Source of the DNA: Cristatella mucedo
Taxonomy: Eukaryota; Bryozoa; Phylactolaemata; Cristatellidae
Reading direction: 5' to 3'
Length of the DNA stretch: 55,000 bases
Assembly: GCA_009760855.2 (NCBI GenBank)
Contig: WPIO01000222.1
Span: forward strand, 192,501-247,500
Positions 22,816 through 34,609 of the stretch are shown piece by piece. The notes beneath the pieces were generated by a model. It saw only the letters and a list, made by a program, of their open reading frames with translations, was not told the origin of the DNA and did not search any database. The first letter of the stretch is position 1, and each line of letters starts with the position of its first letter. The position numbers and the translations under genes were made by a program.

Positions 22816-23269
22816 TTAGTTGCCGTTTTTGACACAGCAGGTCTGCGAAAAGTATTTTTATGAGGCAGCAGCAATGCTAATGACAGATAGGCCGAGATGC
22901 AGAGTGTCGCACCAAATCTGCCTGATTGCACAAGCCGCTGACCCAGCTGGTACTCAACAACGGAACTCGAGATGGGATATCATATCCAGGTCTAAGCAAA
23001 CCCCAATCCTAGCGATCCTATGCAACTGAAAATAGGCAGAATCGTCTATAGAGCTGATGTGGCCGTCTAATAAAAGGTCCTTTGAAATATTACATTTGGA
23101 TTACTGGCTCATTCAATAGAACATGCTTGCAGAACAAATTTTAAGAATTAGGTTTTCTAATTTCCGAATTATCGTTGCTTTCTCTTTAATATTATAAATG
23201 CTTCATCATCATTCAGTTCGAATAAAGTCTTCTACCAAGCAAGTAGAAATTCCATAATTACACCGGGGA
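22816..23269. other. Unrecognised DNA
   Basis: A 69-codon plus frame (22820-23029) has no recognisable features. Confidence 0.3.
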
Positions 23270-23660
23270 GAATATGAACCCTGTATAGACCAAGAACAGA
23301 GCCCTGAGATACGCCATACTTCAGAGGTTTGCCGAGTGGTATTTTTCCACTTTCATCAATACTCAGGAGTTTCCCACTGAGATATTATTTAAGCTATTAC
23401 AGTTCGATACCTCTGCCGCATATGCGAGAATAGAGGCTCTCGAGAAGGTCATAGGGGATCAATGGCGTCGAAATCTGCAGAAAGATCGAGCAGAGCAAGC
23501 AGAAATACTCTACCTGAACCTGCAATCTCAAGGTCGTTATAAAGCCGGAGCAATGCTGAATCTGTGAATGGATGAGCTCCATAACTAGACTGGAACTTAC
23601 TAGCAAGGTTTGAAGCTTCAATATGTTCTACTTTCACCCTTGATTTGTCCCAGTGTCAAT
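23270..23660 (-). mobile_element. LINE A fragment with RT motif A
   Basis: Minus-strand frame 23449-23637 has S-K-F-Q-S-S-Y, then A-L-L-R-L-Y-N-D-L, then L-L-D-L-S-A-D-F-D-A-I-D, which is the RT finger/palm with the motif A aspartate. Nearer 23290-23320 the same strand has G-V-S-Q-G-S-V-L-G (motif B). The frame between carries stops. Both ends are truncated. Confidence 0.75.
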
Positions 23661-24069
23661 GATTGTAAAGGTTGAAGGCGGACTGGGTGAGAGTACATAA
23701 TTAAGAAAACTTGCGATTCTCGACGATCCGATTTATTTCAGTTTACGAAGTATGTACTTCTGATTTCGTCTCGTTTCATCACAAGGGTAGAATGCAGGGT
23801 TGCAGAGCCAGTCGGCAGCAGCTTCCACAGCTGCAGCCGAACCGTCTGTTGCTGCAGTCGGCTCGAGGGCCGAGCATGGCTAGGTCATAGCCACTGCTCG
23901 CCTAGGCTCGGGCTGGAACCCTCAGAGTGCTGTTGGCTAAGCAGCTCCTCCTGGCGGTATATCTCACACTTTTAAGGCCTTGTCACCATTGTTCTGTAAG
24001 CAGTCATTGCCCAGCAGTCTTGCATCTTCTGCAGCCATCGAATCAACGGCTGACGAAGTCGGGCACTAG
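23661..24069. other. GC-rich lead-in to the array-bearing open frame
   Basis: Composition rises in G and C from about 23780. CAGC-rich words repeat (GCAGCAGC, CTGCAGC). A pyrimidine-rich stretch before CAG at about 24039 could serve as a splice acceptor, but the frame it enters is closed by a TAG at 24067-24069. Confidence 0.3.
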
Positions 24070-25017
24070 TGGGCAGCACTGCAGCTTGCACCAGATGCCA
24101 CCGACCAGCTTGCTCAAGACGCCATCGACCAGCTTAGACAAGACGCCACCGACCAGCTTGCACGAGACTCCACCGACCGGCTTGCACGAGACGCCACCGA
24201 CCGGCTCGCACGAGCGGCCACCAACCAGCTTGCGCCAACGGCCACCGACTTGCTAGCCCAGCCCGAGATACCCAGAAGCAGTGGCAGAAGCAGCACCTAT
24301 GCCAGTGGCACCTGTGCCCCACCGACCACGGCTACTCACACACAGGACTACAGGAGCAACGGACTACCGGCTGCCGTCTACCATTGGCCGACTGCCGAAT
24401 CACCACTATCGCCGCTACCTCCCGCTAATGGTTTGCATGCACTGACCTGGTCCGAGTACATCCTTGAATGCCTGCTCGGTCCAGGGCGCATCGTCAGGCC
24501 GCCTGCTGCAGACGGGCCCTCCTGCCAAAATGACCATGACTTCCTCCAGGTGCTGCCAGCAATCGGAGCTCCACTTCCAACCGATGAGCACACCTCTGAC
24601 GTTTACACCTGGGAGGAACTGAAGGGATGTATTTCATATCTGATATATTCTGGCCAGAGGACGTGCTCGGAGCAGAGGCCGTGCACGGAGCAAAAGCCGT
24701 GCACGGAGCAGCTGCCGTGCACAAACCAGATGCCACGCACCGAGCCGAGGCCTTGCGTGGAGCAGATGCTGTGCACGGAGTATTATCGATCATCTGATGC
24801 TGGCACTGCCAGATGCCGGGAAAGGAAGCTGCTGCCAACGGATATTAGTGTCCCACGTCAGGAGGCTGGGCCCAGTAGTCGGTCCGAAGCCGTTGCAGAA
24901 GCTTTCGATAGCCGAGCTGTCGGATCTAGTGAGCAAGGTGAGTTTTCCCAACATGTTGGTCGAGTGATCTGTGACCCTGAAAGTTCCAAGTCGCTCTGTC
25001 TTTCGCTCTATGTGTGA
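24070..25017 (+). CDS. Uncharacterised open frame with two in-frame tandem arrays
   Basis: Open for 315 codons between the TAG at 24067 and the stop at 25015-25017. No early ATG is in frame: the first in-frame methionine is near 24727, so if expressed it would be an internal exon or start otherwise. Residues 7-62 are seven 8-residue repeats of type D-A-T-D-Q/R-L-A-R/Q. Residues about 120-195 are non-repetitive, with T-W-S-E-Y-I-L-E-C-L-L and Y-T-W-E-E-L-K-G-C-I-S-Y. Residues about 196-237 are seven 6-residue repeats of type Q-x-P-C-T-E. The 18- and 24-base units are multiples of three, so other frames are also open across them; a second frame through the 18-base array reads H-G-A-K-A-V-H-G-A-A-A-V. 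The 3' part overlaps module X. I do not recognise the protein. It may be transposon-derived or a chance frame in GC-rich repeats. Confidence 0.3.
   Translation, partial: WAALQLAPDATDQLAQDAIDQLRQDATDQLARDSTDRLARDATDRLARAATNQLAPTATDLLAQPEIPRSSGRSSTYASGTCAPPTTATHTQDYRSNGLPAAVYHWPTAESPLSPLPPANGLHALTWSEYILECLLGPGRIVRPPAADGPSCQNDHDFLQVLPAIGAPLPTDEHTSDVYTWEELKGCISYLIYSGQRTCSEQRPCTEQKPCTEQLPCTNQMPRTEPRPCVEQMLCTEYYRSSDAGTARCRERKLLPTDISVPRQEAGPSSRSEAVAEAFDSRAVGSSEQGEFSQHVGRVICDPESSKSLCLSLYV
24088..24255 (+). repeat. 24-base tandem repeat, seven units
   Basis: Seven consecutive 24-base units of type GACGCCACCGACCAGCTT plus GCACGA. They vary at a few positions each, and no indels are seen. Confidence 0.85.
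24655..24780 (+). repeat. 18-base tandem repeat, seven units
   Basis: Seven consecutive 18-base units of type CAGAGGCCGTGCACGGAG, more diverged toward the 3' end. They are in frame with the 24-base array upstream. Confidence 0.85.
24784..24960 (+). repeat. Module X, shortened copy
   Basis: Matches the 3' parts of the copies at 37.27-37.56 kb (minus) and 46.11-46.39 kb (plus): CATCTGATGCTGGCACTGCC, a GGGAAAGGA(A/G)GC word, CAGAAGCTTTCGA, then GAGCTGTCG and GGTGAGTTTT. About 85-90 bases present in the others are missing in the middle. One frame reads H-L-M-L-A-L-P-D-A-G-K-G, then E-L-S-D-L-V-S. Confidence 0.65.
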
Positions 25018-25574
25018 ACGCCGATGCGATCGTTTCGACTGACAATTCTGGGGAATAAATTGGCAGTGGAGTCAAAAATTGAATCGGAACTGAGTGAAGG
25101 GTTGCAGTCTAGTATCAAGGGGAGAATGAAAAGAGAATATGGTGATAATGCAAAGGGTTTCTAGTTGGAGGTGTCTTAAATTGTCTTTAGGGATATCGGT
25201 GCCTGAAATAGACATCAGCAAGTCAAGCGACTCCGATATATTCTGTCTAGTTAGGTAGAGCTGATTTCGTTCTAACTACCTCCATGTGAAGAGTTATTGC
25301 TGTCTACTGGCAATTTGTTGGATACCAGAACAAGAATGGACCCAGTGGTATTCAACCTACGATTAAATCACCAGAAATGTAATTCGAATCACGTGTGCCT
25401 GACTGTACAAAGCTGTAACGAAGTCAAAGTTACAGAATAATAGAGGATATCCCCAGGAAAATTGATTTTCTTTATAAGCATTTTAAAGAAGCTGGAAGTG
25501 AAGAATATTGAATGACTAAAATTCTATAGGTCCTTTGTATAGTGCCCGAAGAGATTTTAGTTTTTATTCAGATG
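25018..25574. other. Unrecognised DNA
   Basis: An AATAAA lies at about 25055-25060, downstream of the 24.07-25.02 kb open frame. No open frame or repeat match otherwise. Confidence 0.3.
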
Positions 25575-25690
25575 CTCCAAAATTACCATAGGGCTCTAGC
25601 CCAGGACCCCAGGCAGTCTTTGGTCGGCACAAGCACCGTAGTTAACCACCAGGCCTAACCAGTGCGGCTAGTGATCATGATGTTCATATT
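25575..25690 (-). repeat. tRNA-like SINE head at the outer edge of the left arm
   Basis: On the minus strand GGCCTGGTGGTTAACTACGG (A-box region) is followed by GGTGCTTGTGCCGACC and then GGGGTCCTGGGCTAGAGCCC, a B-box-like stretch. The right arm shares the A-box half (GGCCCAGTTGTTAATTAAGG at about 44.2 kb) but not the B box. Possibly a third SINE type. Confidence 0.4.
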
Positions 25691-26000
25691 TTCACCACAG
25701 GAAGGTCGTATGGCATGAGTAAATCACGTTTCACGTTTTCGACTGACTAGAACTGAGTCTCCAATCTCTATAGGATTTCTGGGTGCTTAGAAGGGTGGCT
25801 CAGGAGGAGCATATTTTCGGTCACTCACGCTTGGGGCAGGAGATGTAAGAGTGATATTGGGATATTCTTGCAGCCGATGGGGAATGCAGGTCAGAGATCA
25901 GTGGATACAATGTGACTGCCGTGGCAGATACGATAGTAGAGCATAGTTTTAGGGTTCTGCACTCCCACCGTCTTATTAGGCTGTCACAGAAATTTATAAG

Positions 26001-26534
26001 ATTTATTGTTGCATTTTTCATGTCGTGATATCCTGATTGGACCAAGTTTTCTTTTGTGGTCATATTCACAAATCAATAATTTGGAGCAGGAGAGGCGACA
26101 TCACCGCCGAGGCAATATAAGAGACCTAGCTTTTAGTTCAAATTGTCCCACAGCCCAGCACATAAAGGATAAATAACAGGGACCCACTAACTGCTGTCAT
26201 AAATGGGTGCAAAGGTGTGGGCAAGTCGGGGCATGTCGTTTAGCAAGTCGAGAGTGAGTCCCAGGCTTTGAGAGTATACCAACTAAAGGCATGGTCCCCA
26301 AAAGAGTTTAGGTTAATACGAGGTACGGGTGAACAGTTAGCTTTAGAAATGCTGATGGTATGATGCTTGGATAGATTCGGGAGTTGATCAGATAGATAGG
26401 CTGGAGTCAAAGAATTTTGTGTTTCAATCCCCCTCAATGACTTTCTCTGTGAGACGTCCGTTTTAGGCCCTCACTCGATGTCTCGAACATGCAATTTGGT
26501 TTTGAGCAATTTATTGAAGGCTTGGACGAATCAT
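26001..26534 (-). mobile_element. Left-arm-specific insertion carrying a LINE A C-terminal fragment
   Basis: The right arm runs straight through this point (near 43,585), so this stretch was inserted in the left arm or lost from the right. Minus-strand frame 26240-26437 matches the end of LINE A ORF2: A-Y-L-S-D-Q-L-P, then F-G-D-H-A-F-S-W-Y-T-L-K-A-W-D-S-L. 3' UTR sequence lies at about 26150-26240. No (ATT)n end is seen. Confidence 0.75.
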
Positions 26535-26635
26535 GCCTGCCAAGCTAGTGCCGATACCAATGTGAGCTATGCCTGCTCTCGTAATCTAACTCTTTTTCCC
26601 GAGTTTGCCAACTGCATAAGTTCGAAAAAGCCTGC

Positions 26636-27090
26636 GAAACGAAGTCATACTCACTCACACTCGCTAACTCACTCAGACTCGTTCACTCGTCCATGCAAGC
26701 TTGATAAGTCGCTGGATCGCTCTCTCACTCGTTCGCTCACTTGCTCTCTCACTCGCTCTCCCTGTCGCTCTCTTACTAGCTCACTTGCTCACTCACTGTA
26801 TTTCCTGCTCACTCTCTTGATTGCTCACTTTCTTTCTCGCTCTCTCTCTCTCACTCTCTCTCTTGGCTTGATCGCTCACTTGCTCACTTACTCGCTCTCC
26901 CAGTCGCTCTCTCACTTGCTCACTCTCTTGTTCACTGTATTTTCTGCTCACTCTCTTGGCTCGCTCAGTCACTAGGCTCGTTCACTCTCTATCGGCTTGC
27001 TTGCTTAATCACTTGTTCACTCATTCAATCAATCGCTCAGTCACTCAATCACTGACTTACTTGCTCACTTACAACCAGTCACTGACTGAC
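26636..27090. repeat. Degenerate TCAC/TCGC-rich satellite-like tract, left arm
   Basis: Words ACTCACTC, CTCGCTC, TCACTTGC and CTCTC mix irregularly over about 455 bases. The right-arm counterpart (43,205-43,470) is about 190 bases shorter. The long S/L/H-rich open frame at 26478-26975 is a by-product. Confidence 0.85.
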
Positions 27091-28113
27091 GTCTTATTAA
27101 GCCTCTGACTTTTCACACCGCGCTAGCTGCTGAGCTGGCTCGTTTGTAAAGTGTCAGACTGGCCTTTACGGCATTTGTACAGCTTTTCACTGGGCTGATA
27201 AGCGAAAATAGGAAGGGACCAAGAATTTCCTTTATAATGGAAAGGTCACGTGGAGGAGGTGGGGTGCTTCTCTAGCGACTTATTGCTCTTCCACTGGTAT
27301 ATCCAAGGTAATTCATCGGGAAGGCTATCTACATCAACCTATCAAAATACTTACCATATTCCTGATGAAACAGCATGCATTACTGCAATAATACAAGTAA
27401 GTCTGATCTATATACATTATTACTAATACATGGTCTCACAATGGGAGAAGTCTCACGACCGTTTTTATGTAAATTAATATAGCCTTTTTGGTTTACAGTG
27501 AGCTTTTTTCTATCAGTCAGCCAGTTCGGTTACTTACAAGCAGCTGCATTAAGCTGGTTCAATAGTTATGATTACCGAGCATTGTACTAAAGTGACTAAA
27601 TTTATGTGTTTGAGGGAAATTTAGGGTGTACGTGTCACCATGGCGACTGTCAGCCGGAAGAGCCGTTGTAAAATATGGGTTACCTTATTCATCTATCCCA
27701 GTGTCACGTCTTTTCAACATGTTTACTCTTCCTCTTGCCCACGTAACAGCTAAGCACTGTTACCATATTAAAAATGCTTTTGATAAAATAGCACTTTTTT
27801 ATAGCTCTAAGAGCTCTACAAATCTTTTTCTTATTACTTGATTTCTATGCCAATGGCACTTAAGTGGTGAGCAACCTATTAGTTGTAAGACCGAGCTACC
27901 AACAGTTGAGAACCGGCCCTCACTTGCCAAATTGGCAATGGCCTTTGACTCGGGGCAATGTGTCCTATTTTTAATCTAGCGTTCTATAGATTGCCTGATT
28001 AAATACAAAGTGGCGTTTGCATACGTTCTGTTACGGAATAATGCAAAGATCTAGGCATGCTTATATAGCAATATACCTAATAATTGTTGTGACATTTTGT
28101 CGAGACCTCTGGT

Positions 28114-28116
<3 letters not shown>
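27091..28116 (+). other. Left-arm unique sequence, no gene recognised
   Basis: Conserved with 42,250-43,205 (inverted). About 110 bases at 27,625-27,735 (ACGTGTCACCATGGCGACTG onward) are absent or replaced on the right. The small frame 27626-27841 spans that private segment and is not recognised. Confidence 0.5.

Positions 28117-28203
<87 letters not shown>
28117..28203. repeat. (TC)n microsatellite, left arm
   Basis: Pure CT run of about 87 bases. Its mirror is the (GA)n at 42,174-42,244, so the tract predates the duplication. Confidence 0.95.
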
Positions 28204-28205
<2 letters not shown>

Positions 28206-28329
28206 GTGTCTTTGTTACTATCTCTGCTAGTTGTCGTACGTCTGCAATAAATGCTGGCCGTTGTTGCAGAATTTGGCCGCTTGGTTCGTCTGTAGTGAAT
28301 GTCCCAACTGTCATGTAGCTATTGGAAAC

Positions 28330-28390
28330 CGCATAAAAAGAGTTTGAGTTCTCTGAGTGTGCCGTATCAAATTTATTATTACTATTATCC
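28330..28390 (+). repeat. LINE-type 3' tail inside the left arm
   Basis: 'agagtttgagttctctgagtg', 'gccgtatcaaatttatt' and ATT repeats; mirrored at about 41,262-41,325 in the right arm. Confidence 0.55.
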
Positions 28391-28610
28391 GAACGGGTGC
28401 CGAAGATGTTGCAGCCGTTGAGGCATCGTTTTTGCTAATGGCCAGTTGCTACAAGACGGTCCGGGCCGTCTCTATAACGAGCGATCTGCCTACTTGTTGT
28501 GACAAAACTACTATAACAGTGGCCCTGGCTCGCAGCTGCTTTGGCGCCTCGAGTGTTGCACCCTACAGCACCCAGGGCATGCGGGCCAGAGCAGACAAGC
28601 CATTCATACT

Positions 28611-28982
28611 GTGGCAGCTTCTGCTTGCTCAGCCCGATCGCTTGCAGCCATCCCTTGGTCTGAGTGGCATCAGGGAGGACGCTGGAGACGGTGCCCTTTT
28701 CAGCCCAGACCTTACCCGACTAATTTGCTTTACTGGGATGGCCTCTATATTAGAAAGGCTTTAAAGCCTGGCCCGGAGATGGTGGCAGCATGTTACTGTG
28801 GACAAATCAAGTCGTCTTTTGTAGCTGAGACTACCTTCCCGACCGGGGTACCCGTGTGTGTTACTGGATCTCTGGTGAGCTCCGAGGTTGCTTGCCGAGG
28901 CGCCATTGTGTTCATTTGCCTTAGATTATTGCCCCTAACTGTTTCTGCAACATGGGCTGTCAGACTCCTTTCCTGCAATTAG
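28611..28982 (+). pseudogene. Arm-encoded open frame with damaged zinc-knuckle-like motif
   Basis: A 123-codon frame. At residues about 16-29 it reads W-S-E-W-H-Q-G-G-R-W-R-R-C-P-F. The right arm encodes C-S-E-C-H-R-G-G-H-W-R-R-C-P-F at the mirror position. The right-arm version has C-x2-C-x4-H-x3-C, one residue short of the CCHC knuckle (C-x2-C-x4-H-x4-C) of retrotransposon Gag proteins. Both arms also share the ending L-T-V-S-A-T-W-A-V-R-L followed by C-N-stop. This suggests the duplicated unit once carried a Gag-like coding region, but the rest is not recognisable. Confidence 0.3.
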
Positions 28983-29469
28983 CTGCAGCAACATGCCCTC
29001 TAGTAGGGAAACCCCTACAAACATCCCCTTATGTTGCTTCGCTGCTGCCAAACTTGAGCTTCTATTGCCTCGTCCGTGGAGTGCCACGTGAAGCCCCTGC
29101 TTAGCAGCTGCTGATTCACTTTGGTAGCATCAACTGTCACCTTCACAGCTGGAGCCTCCTCAGCATCAAATGCTGCTGCCACAGCTGTCTCTTCATTCGG
29201 TAGTAGTGGATTATGGGATCTGCTGCCATTGGCCTAGTGGAGGTAGAATGATCGAATCTGCTGCTATTGACCAAGCACTCCAAACATGCTACAGGTGAGT
29301 GTTTTGTAGGCAGCCTCTGGGCAGACAAGGTGCCAGCTAGGCTATCAGCAGCAGGATTGTAAGCTGTAGTTGATCTCGCCACTAATGTGCTGCTGCTGCT
29401 GTAACGAATATAGATCGGTGATGTACACTGGTACCAGTAAAGGGGCCTACTTCGATAACGGATGGTTAT

Positions 29470-29580
29470 AGAGGCGCCGATGCCAGCCCGGTACCCAATC
29501 GCGACACATCCCCTGCGCTTGGGAAGCTGCTATCCATGTGCTGAAAGCACTTGCCCTCTGAGCTATGCGCCAGTATATGT
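29470..29580 (-). repeat. tRNA-like segment in the left arm
   Basis: On the minus strand, GGCGCATAGCTCAGAGGG resembles the 5' half of a tRNA (A box TAGCTCAGAGG), followed by a hairpin GTGC-TTTCA-GCAC (29,539-29,551). A GCGCC near 29,474-29,478 could pair with the GGCGC start. No good B box is seen, so this is not a functional tRNA gene. The right arm keeps the hairpin with different bases. Confidence 0.35.
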
Positions 29581-30169
29581 GGCAACCGCAGCAGCAGCAG
29601 AAGCAACCAGTCGGAAGTGGAAGTGGCTTAAAGAAGAAACTTTGAGGACAGGCAGACAAATTCATCCCATTACTGTTTACCCGAACGATCCTAATGGCGG
29701 CCCTCTTAGAGCAGAATAAGACTGAAATGCATGCTTTGAAGTGCAAGCCACTTTTTTTTAGTACACACACCTGAGGCTTTAGCAGCTTAGAGAGGCCTGA
29801 CGGGGAGCTGTAGCACAAGAAATTTTCCAGTTCCATACATTTTTGGAATGCCTAACTATGACCATAATTCTTGCACAGAGTTGTGCCCCGTGATGTCCCT
29901 TCTCATTTAAATACTCCTAGGATCACTTAAATTATCTGAAGGCAAACCAGGCAGTCGGAAACCAATTAGCAAGTACCTCTTGTGGAATTGGGGCATGTGC
30001 CCTTTCAACCTATTCTCACTGTGTCGCAGCCATTACAAGGTAACATTCGTAGTAGGCAGCACAGGCAGCTTCAGCGATTTTGGGAGAATTGCAGCTGGAG
30101 GCCGTTGCAGTTAGCAGTTGAGCTTGGTTCTGTGGCCACTGAGAGACAAGTGAAAGAGTAAGCAAGAAA
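29581..30169 (-). other. Left-arm sequence with a 129-codon minus frame overlapping it
   Basis: Frame 29447-29836 (minus) is C- and S-rich and is not conserved as an open frame in the right arm, so it is not called as a gene. Sequence is mirrored at 39,560-40,130. Confidence 0.4.
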
Positions 30170-30266
30170 GTGAGTGAGAGAGAGAGAGAGAAGAGAGGGA
30201 GAGAGTAAGGAAGCAAGAGAGAAAGAGTGAGAGGGCAAGAGTAATAGAGAGAGCAAGTGTAAGAGA

Positions 30267-30316
<50 letters not shown>

Positions 30317-30432
30317 AGAGGGAGCAAGAGTGACATTAAGAGCATGCGTTAGAGACCAAGAAAAAATAAGAAAGAGTAAAATAAAGAGAGAGAGAGAGAG
30401 GAAAAGAGCAAGAGAGGGAGAAATAAGAGGGA
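30170..30432. repeat. GA-rich tract, left arm only at this length
   Basis: Imperfect GA, AAGA and GAGTGAGA repeats, with a pure (AG)n core at about 30,271-30,309. The right arm has only about 30 purine-rich bases here (near 39,530-39,560), so the tract grew after duplication or collapsed on the right. Confidence 0.85.
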
Positions 30433-30917
30433 GAGAAGAGCAGCAACTTGCCAGTGATGTTCATGGTCAGCGACGTTCCTATCCAACTCCTGCATAACTG
30501 AGCTGATCAATTACACTACGCTTCAAGCCTTGAGAGCTGACCTCATCTGTACTGACTCTTTTGGCTCACGGTCGTCTACCTTTGCCTCTCGAGCACTTTA
30601 CCGATTAGAGCTCTAGCGGCTTTGACAGCTGCCTCCTTCTTGGTACACTATCGGTAATAAGCTTTTTGGGGGGTCGCACAGTAGCTACTTCCAGTGACTG
30701 ACTGACAGAGCGATAACCGGTTTCAAGTTGTTGATGCACACCAGCCTGCTCCACAATAAGGCCGATGGGAGCAGTGGATCGCCTCTGTGGGCCTGGCTAC
30801 CCGAATATTCTACCCCACCACTAACGCCTCGCATCGTAACGGTGCTGACATCAAGCTGCTCCACTGCATCATTACTAAAAAGAAAGCTCTGTCTTCCATG
30901 TTTAACCTATCTTTTCA

Positions 30918-31990
<1,073 letters not shown>

Positions 31991-32297
31991 ATGCCACTTT
32001 TGCTACTGTTGGTGTTATTGCATCAAACCTCAGCAGGTATTTGCTGATACTGCTGGTTTCACCATGACACAGTTGTTTGTGCTGCTGCCACTGCCATCAC
32101 AGCTGCAGCGAAACCCTATCTTTTTTTGACATCGATGGCATGGGCTTGCACCGGCATGGTTGGTTTGGTTTACGGCTGGATTGAGTTGGCACGTACTGGC
32201 TGTGGGATGGTTTTAAGTTACACAATAGCTATCTGCTGGATCAGTTGAAGGTCACAGGGCGAATATGGCTAGGTCAGGAATGGTATACCTTTGTTGT

Positions 32298-32430
<133 letters not shown>

Positions 32431-32527
32431 GAAAGCTCTCAGGCTTACCTGAACTCAGCCAGACGTAGCTAGCACACTCAGATAAAGCACGAAACTGTAT
32501 AACTGTCACTAGACTTTGCAAAAGTTG

Positions 32528-33147
32528 GTGGAGTTTTAGTACGTTGAGAATGAATAATAAAGTATATGATTCTAAACCGTTTACATTAAAAACATCTGAA
32601 GAAAATTCCAAGCATGTAGGGGGGTCCTAATAGCTGCAGGATGCTCACTTTCATTTTTGCTTGGCCACTTTAGGACAATGTCGCTGGCATAAGCAGTGCT
32701 GGCGTGAAGTCTTGACACATTGTAGGAATCAACATGTAGCCTAACGAATTGCTCTATGCGTTCTTATCCTATGCGAAACTCACCAGAAAACGAGACTTAA
32801 ATGCGTTAACATTGCCTTTTCGGCACAGCTTTGAACTATGTCATTCCTATGGCTCTGCATTCTAAAATAGCAAGCCTCAGGCCATTGGTTGCTCAGAAAA
32901 TACCCGATACGGTATTCGAGATACATTTTTTGGAGAGAATATGTATTGCATCGTGTAAACCTGTATTCGCTGGGCCTCAATTGCTTCTTTACCCTTCAAA
33001 ATAATATTCTTCAAAAATGGCACAACGGTTGAACCCAGAAATACCCTCAACAACTGCCTAATTATTGTTTATTTATGAAACGCATATTAAAACTGAGGTG
33101 GGTAGCATGCAAGATTTGGAGAATTGGAGCTAAATTTATGCAAATCT
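32528..33147. other. Spacer sequence, unrecognised
   Basis: Arm homology ends after CAAAAGTTG at about 32,527. Nothing recognised in the following 600 bases. Confidence 0.4.
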
Positions 33148-33376
33148 TGTTTTCAAGTGTTTTTCGGGTTTCAAGATTCTGTCTGAGGGCCCATTAGGAA
33201 ATAGTGAGCACTCGTTGTCCTTGTCATGCGTTCTTTATGTGATGATGCTTGCTGACACTGTTGCATGTTGCTACTAACCACACTAGCATGCTGTCAGTGT
33301 GCATGTCACCTATAACTATATTATTCTTGTTGTTTGTGAAGCATTCCACCATCCACCAGTAGTAGTGCCTGTAGTA
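33148..33376 (+). repeat. LINE A 3'-UTR-like repeat, pairs inverted with the window's right edge
   Basis: Reads TGTTTTCAAGTGTTTTTCGG at its start and matches, in reverse complement, 54,772-55,000 with few differences. It contains LINE A 3'-UTR words (GATGCTTGCTGACACTGTTG, TTATTCTTGTTGTTTGTGAA) but lacks the usual tail. Confidence 0.7.
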
Positions 33377-33546
33377 GTGCCGACACCACCGCGGACTGAG
33401 TGGTAAGCCTATTGGTATACTCGTAAGGCCGGATGCAATCGAACGTCTACAACACAGCATATGCATCATGATCTTAAAAATGTACCTCACAGGATTAAGT
33501 AAGAAGTCAGAACTACAGATGCCACATATCCTAGCTTGCAGACACT

Positions 33547-33556
33547 TACACACGCA

Positions 33557-33587
<31 letters not shown>

Positions 33588-33673
33588 GCACACACATATA
33601 TACATATAGATGCACCCACTCGCACATACACACAAACACACACACGAACACACAAACTCATATACATATAGAT

Positions 33674-33759
<86 letters not shown>

Positions 33760-33765
33760 CCATGC

Positions 33766-33797
<32 letters not shown>

Positions 33798-33812
33798 GCA
33801 CACACACACTAG
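33547..33812. repeat. (CA)n microsatellite with interspersed ATACATATAGATGCAC units
   Basis: CA dinucleotides broken by two copies of ATACATATAGATGCAC (about 33,600 and 33,663). It is purest at 33,675-33,758. Confidence 0.95.
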
Positions 33813-34609
33813 ACATTCACACAAACGCAGAGAGCATTGGCAGAGAAAGAAAATTCATGGCAGCAACTTTAGTCGCACTGACTTTCTGCTTGCTAGCAAG
33901 ACGAGATTCACACTTTTGATTCGAGGCCTTGGCTTACTATCACAATGACGGTATTGCTAGTTCACATATACTGTGCACCATAAGATAGTTAGGAGATTAC
34001 AATATCGAATAGTTACCAAAGCAAAGAAAGTGCATTTACCCGAAATCGCCTTAAAAAGGAGTGGTTGAGAATAATGCCCAAATGGCAGCCAGACTTTCCA
34101 AGTCATTCTTTGACTGCAGAATACCTCAATGTGGTCTGAAGCAGAGATGAGAGCGAAAAATCTTGCTTCAAGCAGGAAGCTATTATGAACCATCTTTTGT
34201 TTTGGATCCGCTCCAGTTAGCTTTTGAACTACTCAGTCTCGGTTATCATACTCTCGCCATATGGTTAACAAAATGGCATTACTGACCACCACATAGTCAG
34301 GAGCTCAAAGTCTAAATCCGAACTTGGCGAGTTACTCAAATGCACAAACGTAAGATAATTCCTATAATCGCAGGCAGTCTCCTCAACAGGATAGAGATTC
34401 AGATCTCTTAGGAAATTTCCATCGAGACATTGTTTCATACTACACTTATCATCCAGCTGTTTAGGCTCAATTCTGAGCTCCGATACTAAGCAAGTCAAAC
34501 CATTGGCTGACGGAGATCTAGGAGTTGTAGGAACGAGCCTCGACTTACGTACGTCATTCATTTGTGAGGCGGCCATGGAGTAGCACTTCTTATGATGGCT
34601 GGTCGCGCT
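33813..34609. other. Unrecognised DNA
   Basis: A 118-codon minus frame (34265-34621) adjoins the LINE copy but does not match the expected LINE continuation, and no domain is recognised. Confidence 0.3.

Noticed and set aside
24494-24838. 114-codon antisense frame with A-P-C-T-A repeats
   Set aside because: Antisense shadow of the 18-base array; the array is open in several frames.
26478-26975. 165-codon S/L/H-rich frame
   Set aside because: Covers the degenerate TCAC tract. The right-arm mirror is not open in the corresponding frame.
29470-29580. Functional tRNA gene
   Set aside because: A-box half is convincing but the T-arm/B box is missing, and length does not fit without an odd insert.
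33536-33948. H/T-rich and C/V-rich frames over the CA repeat
   Set aside because: Products of (CA)n and (GT)n; no non-repetitive coding sequence on either side.
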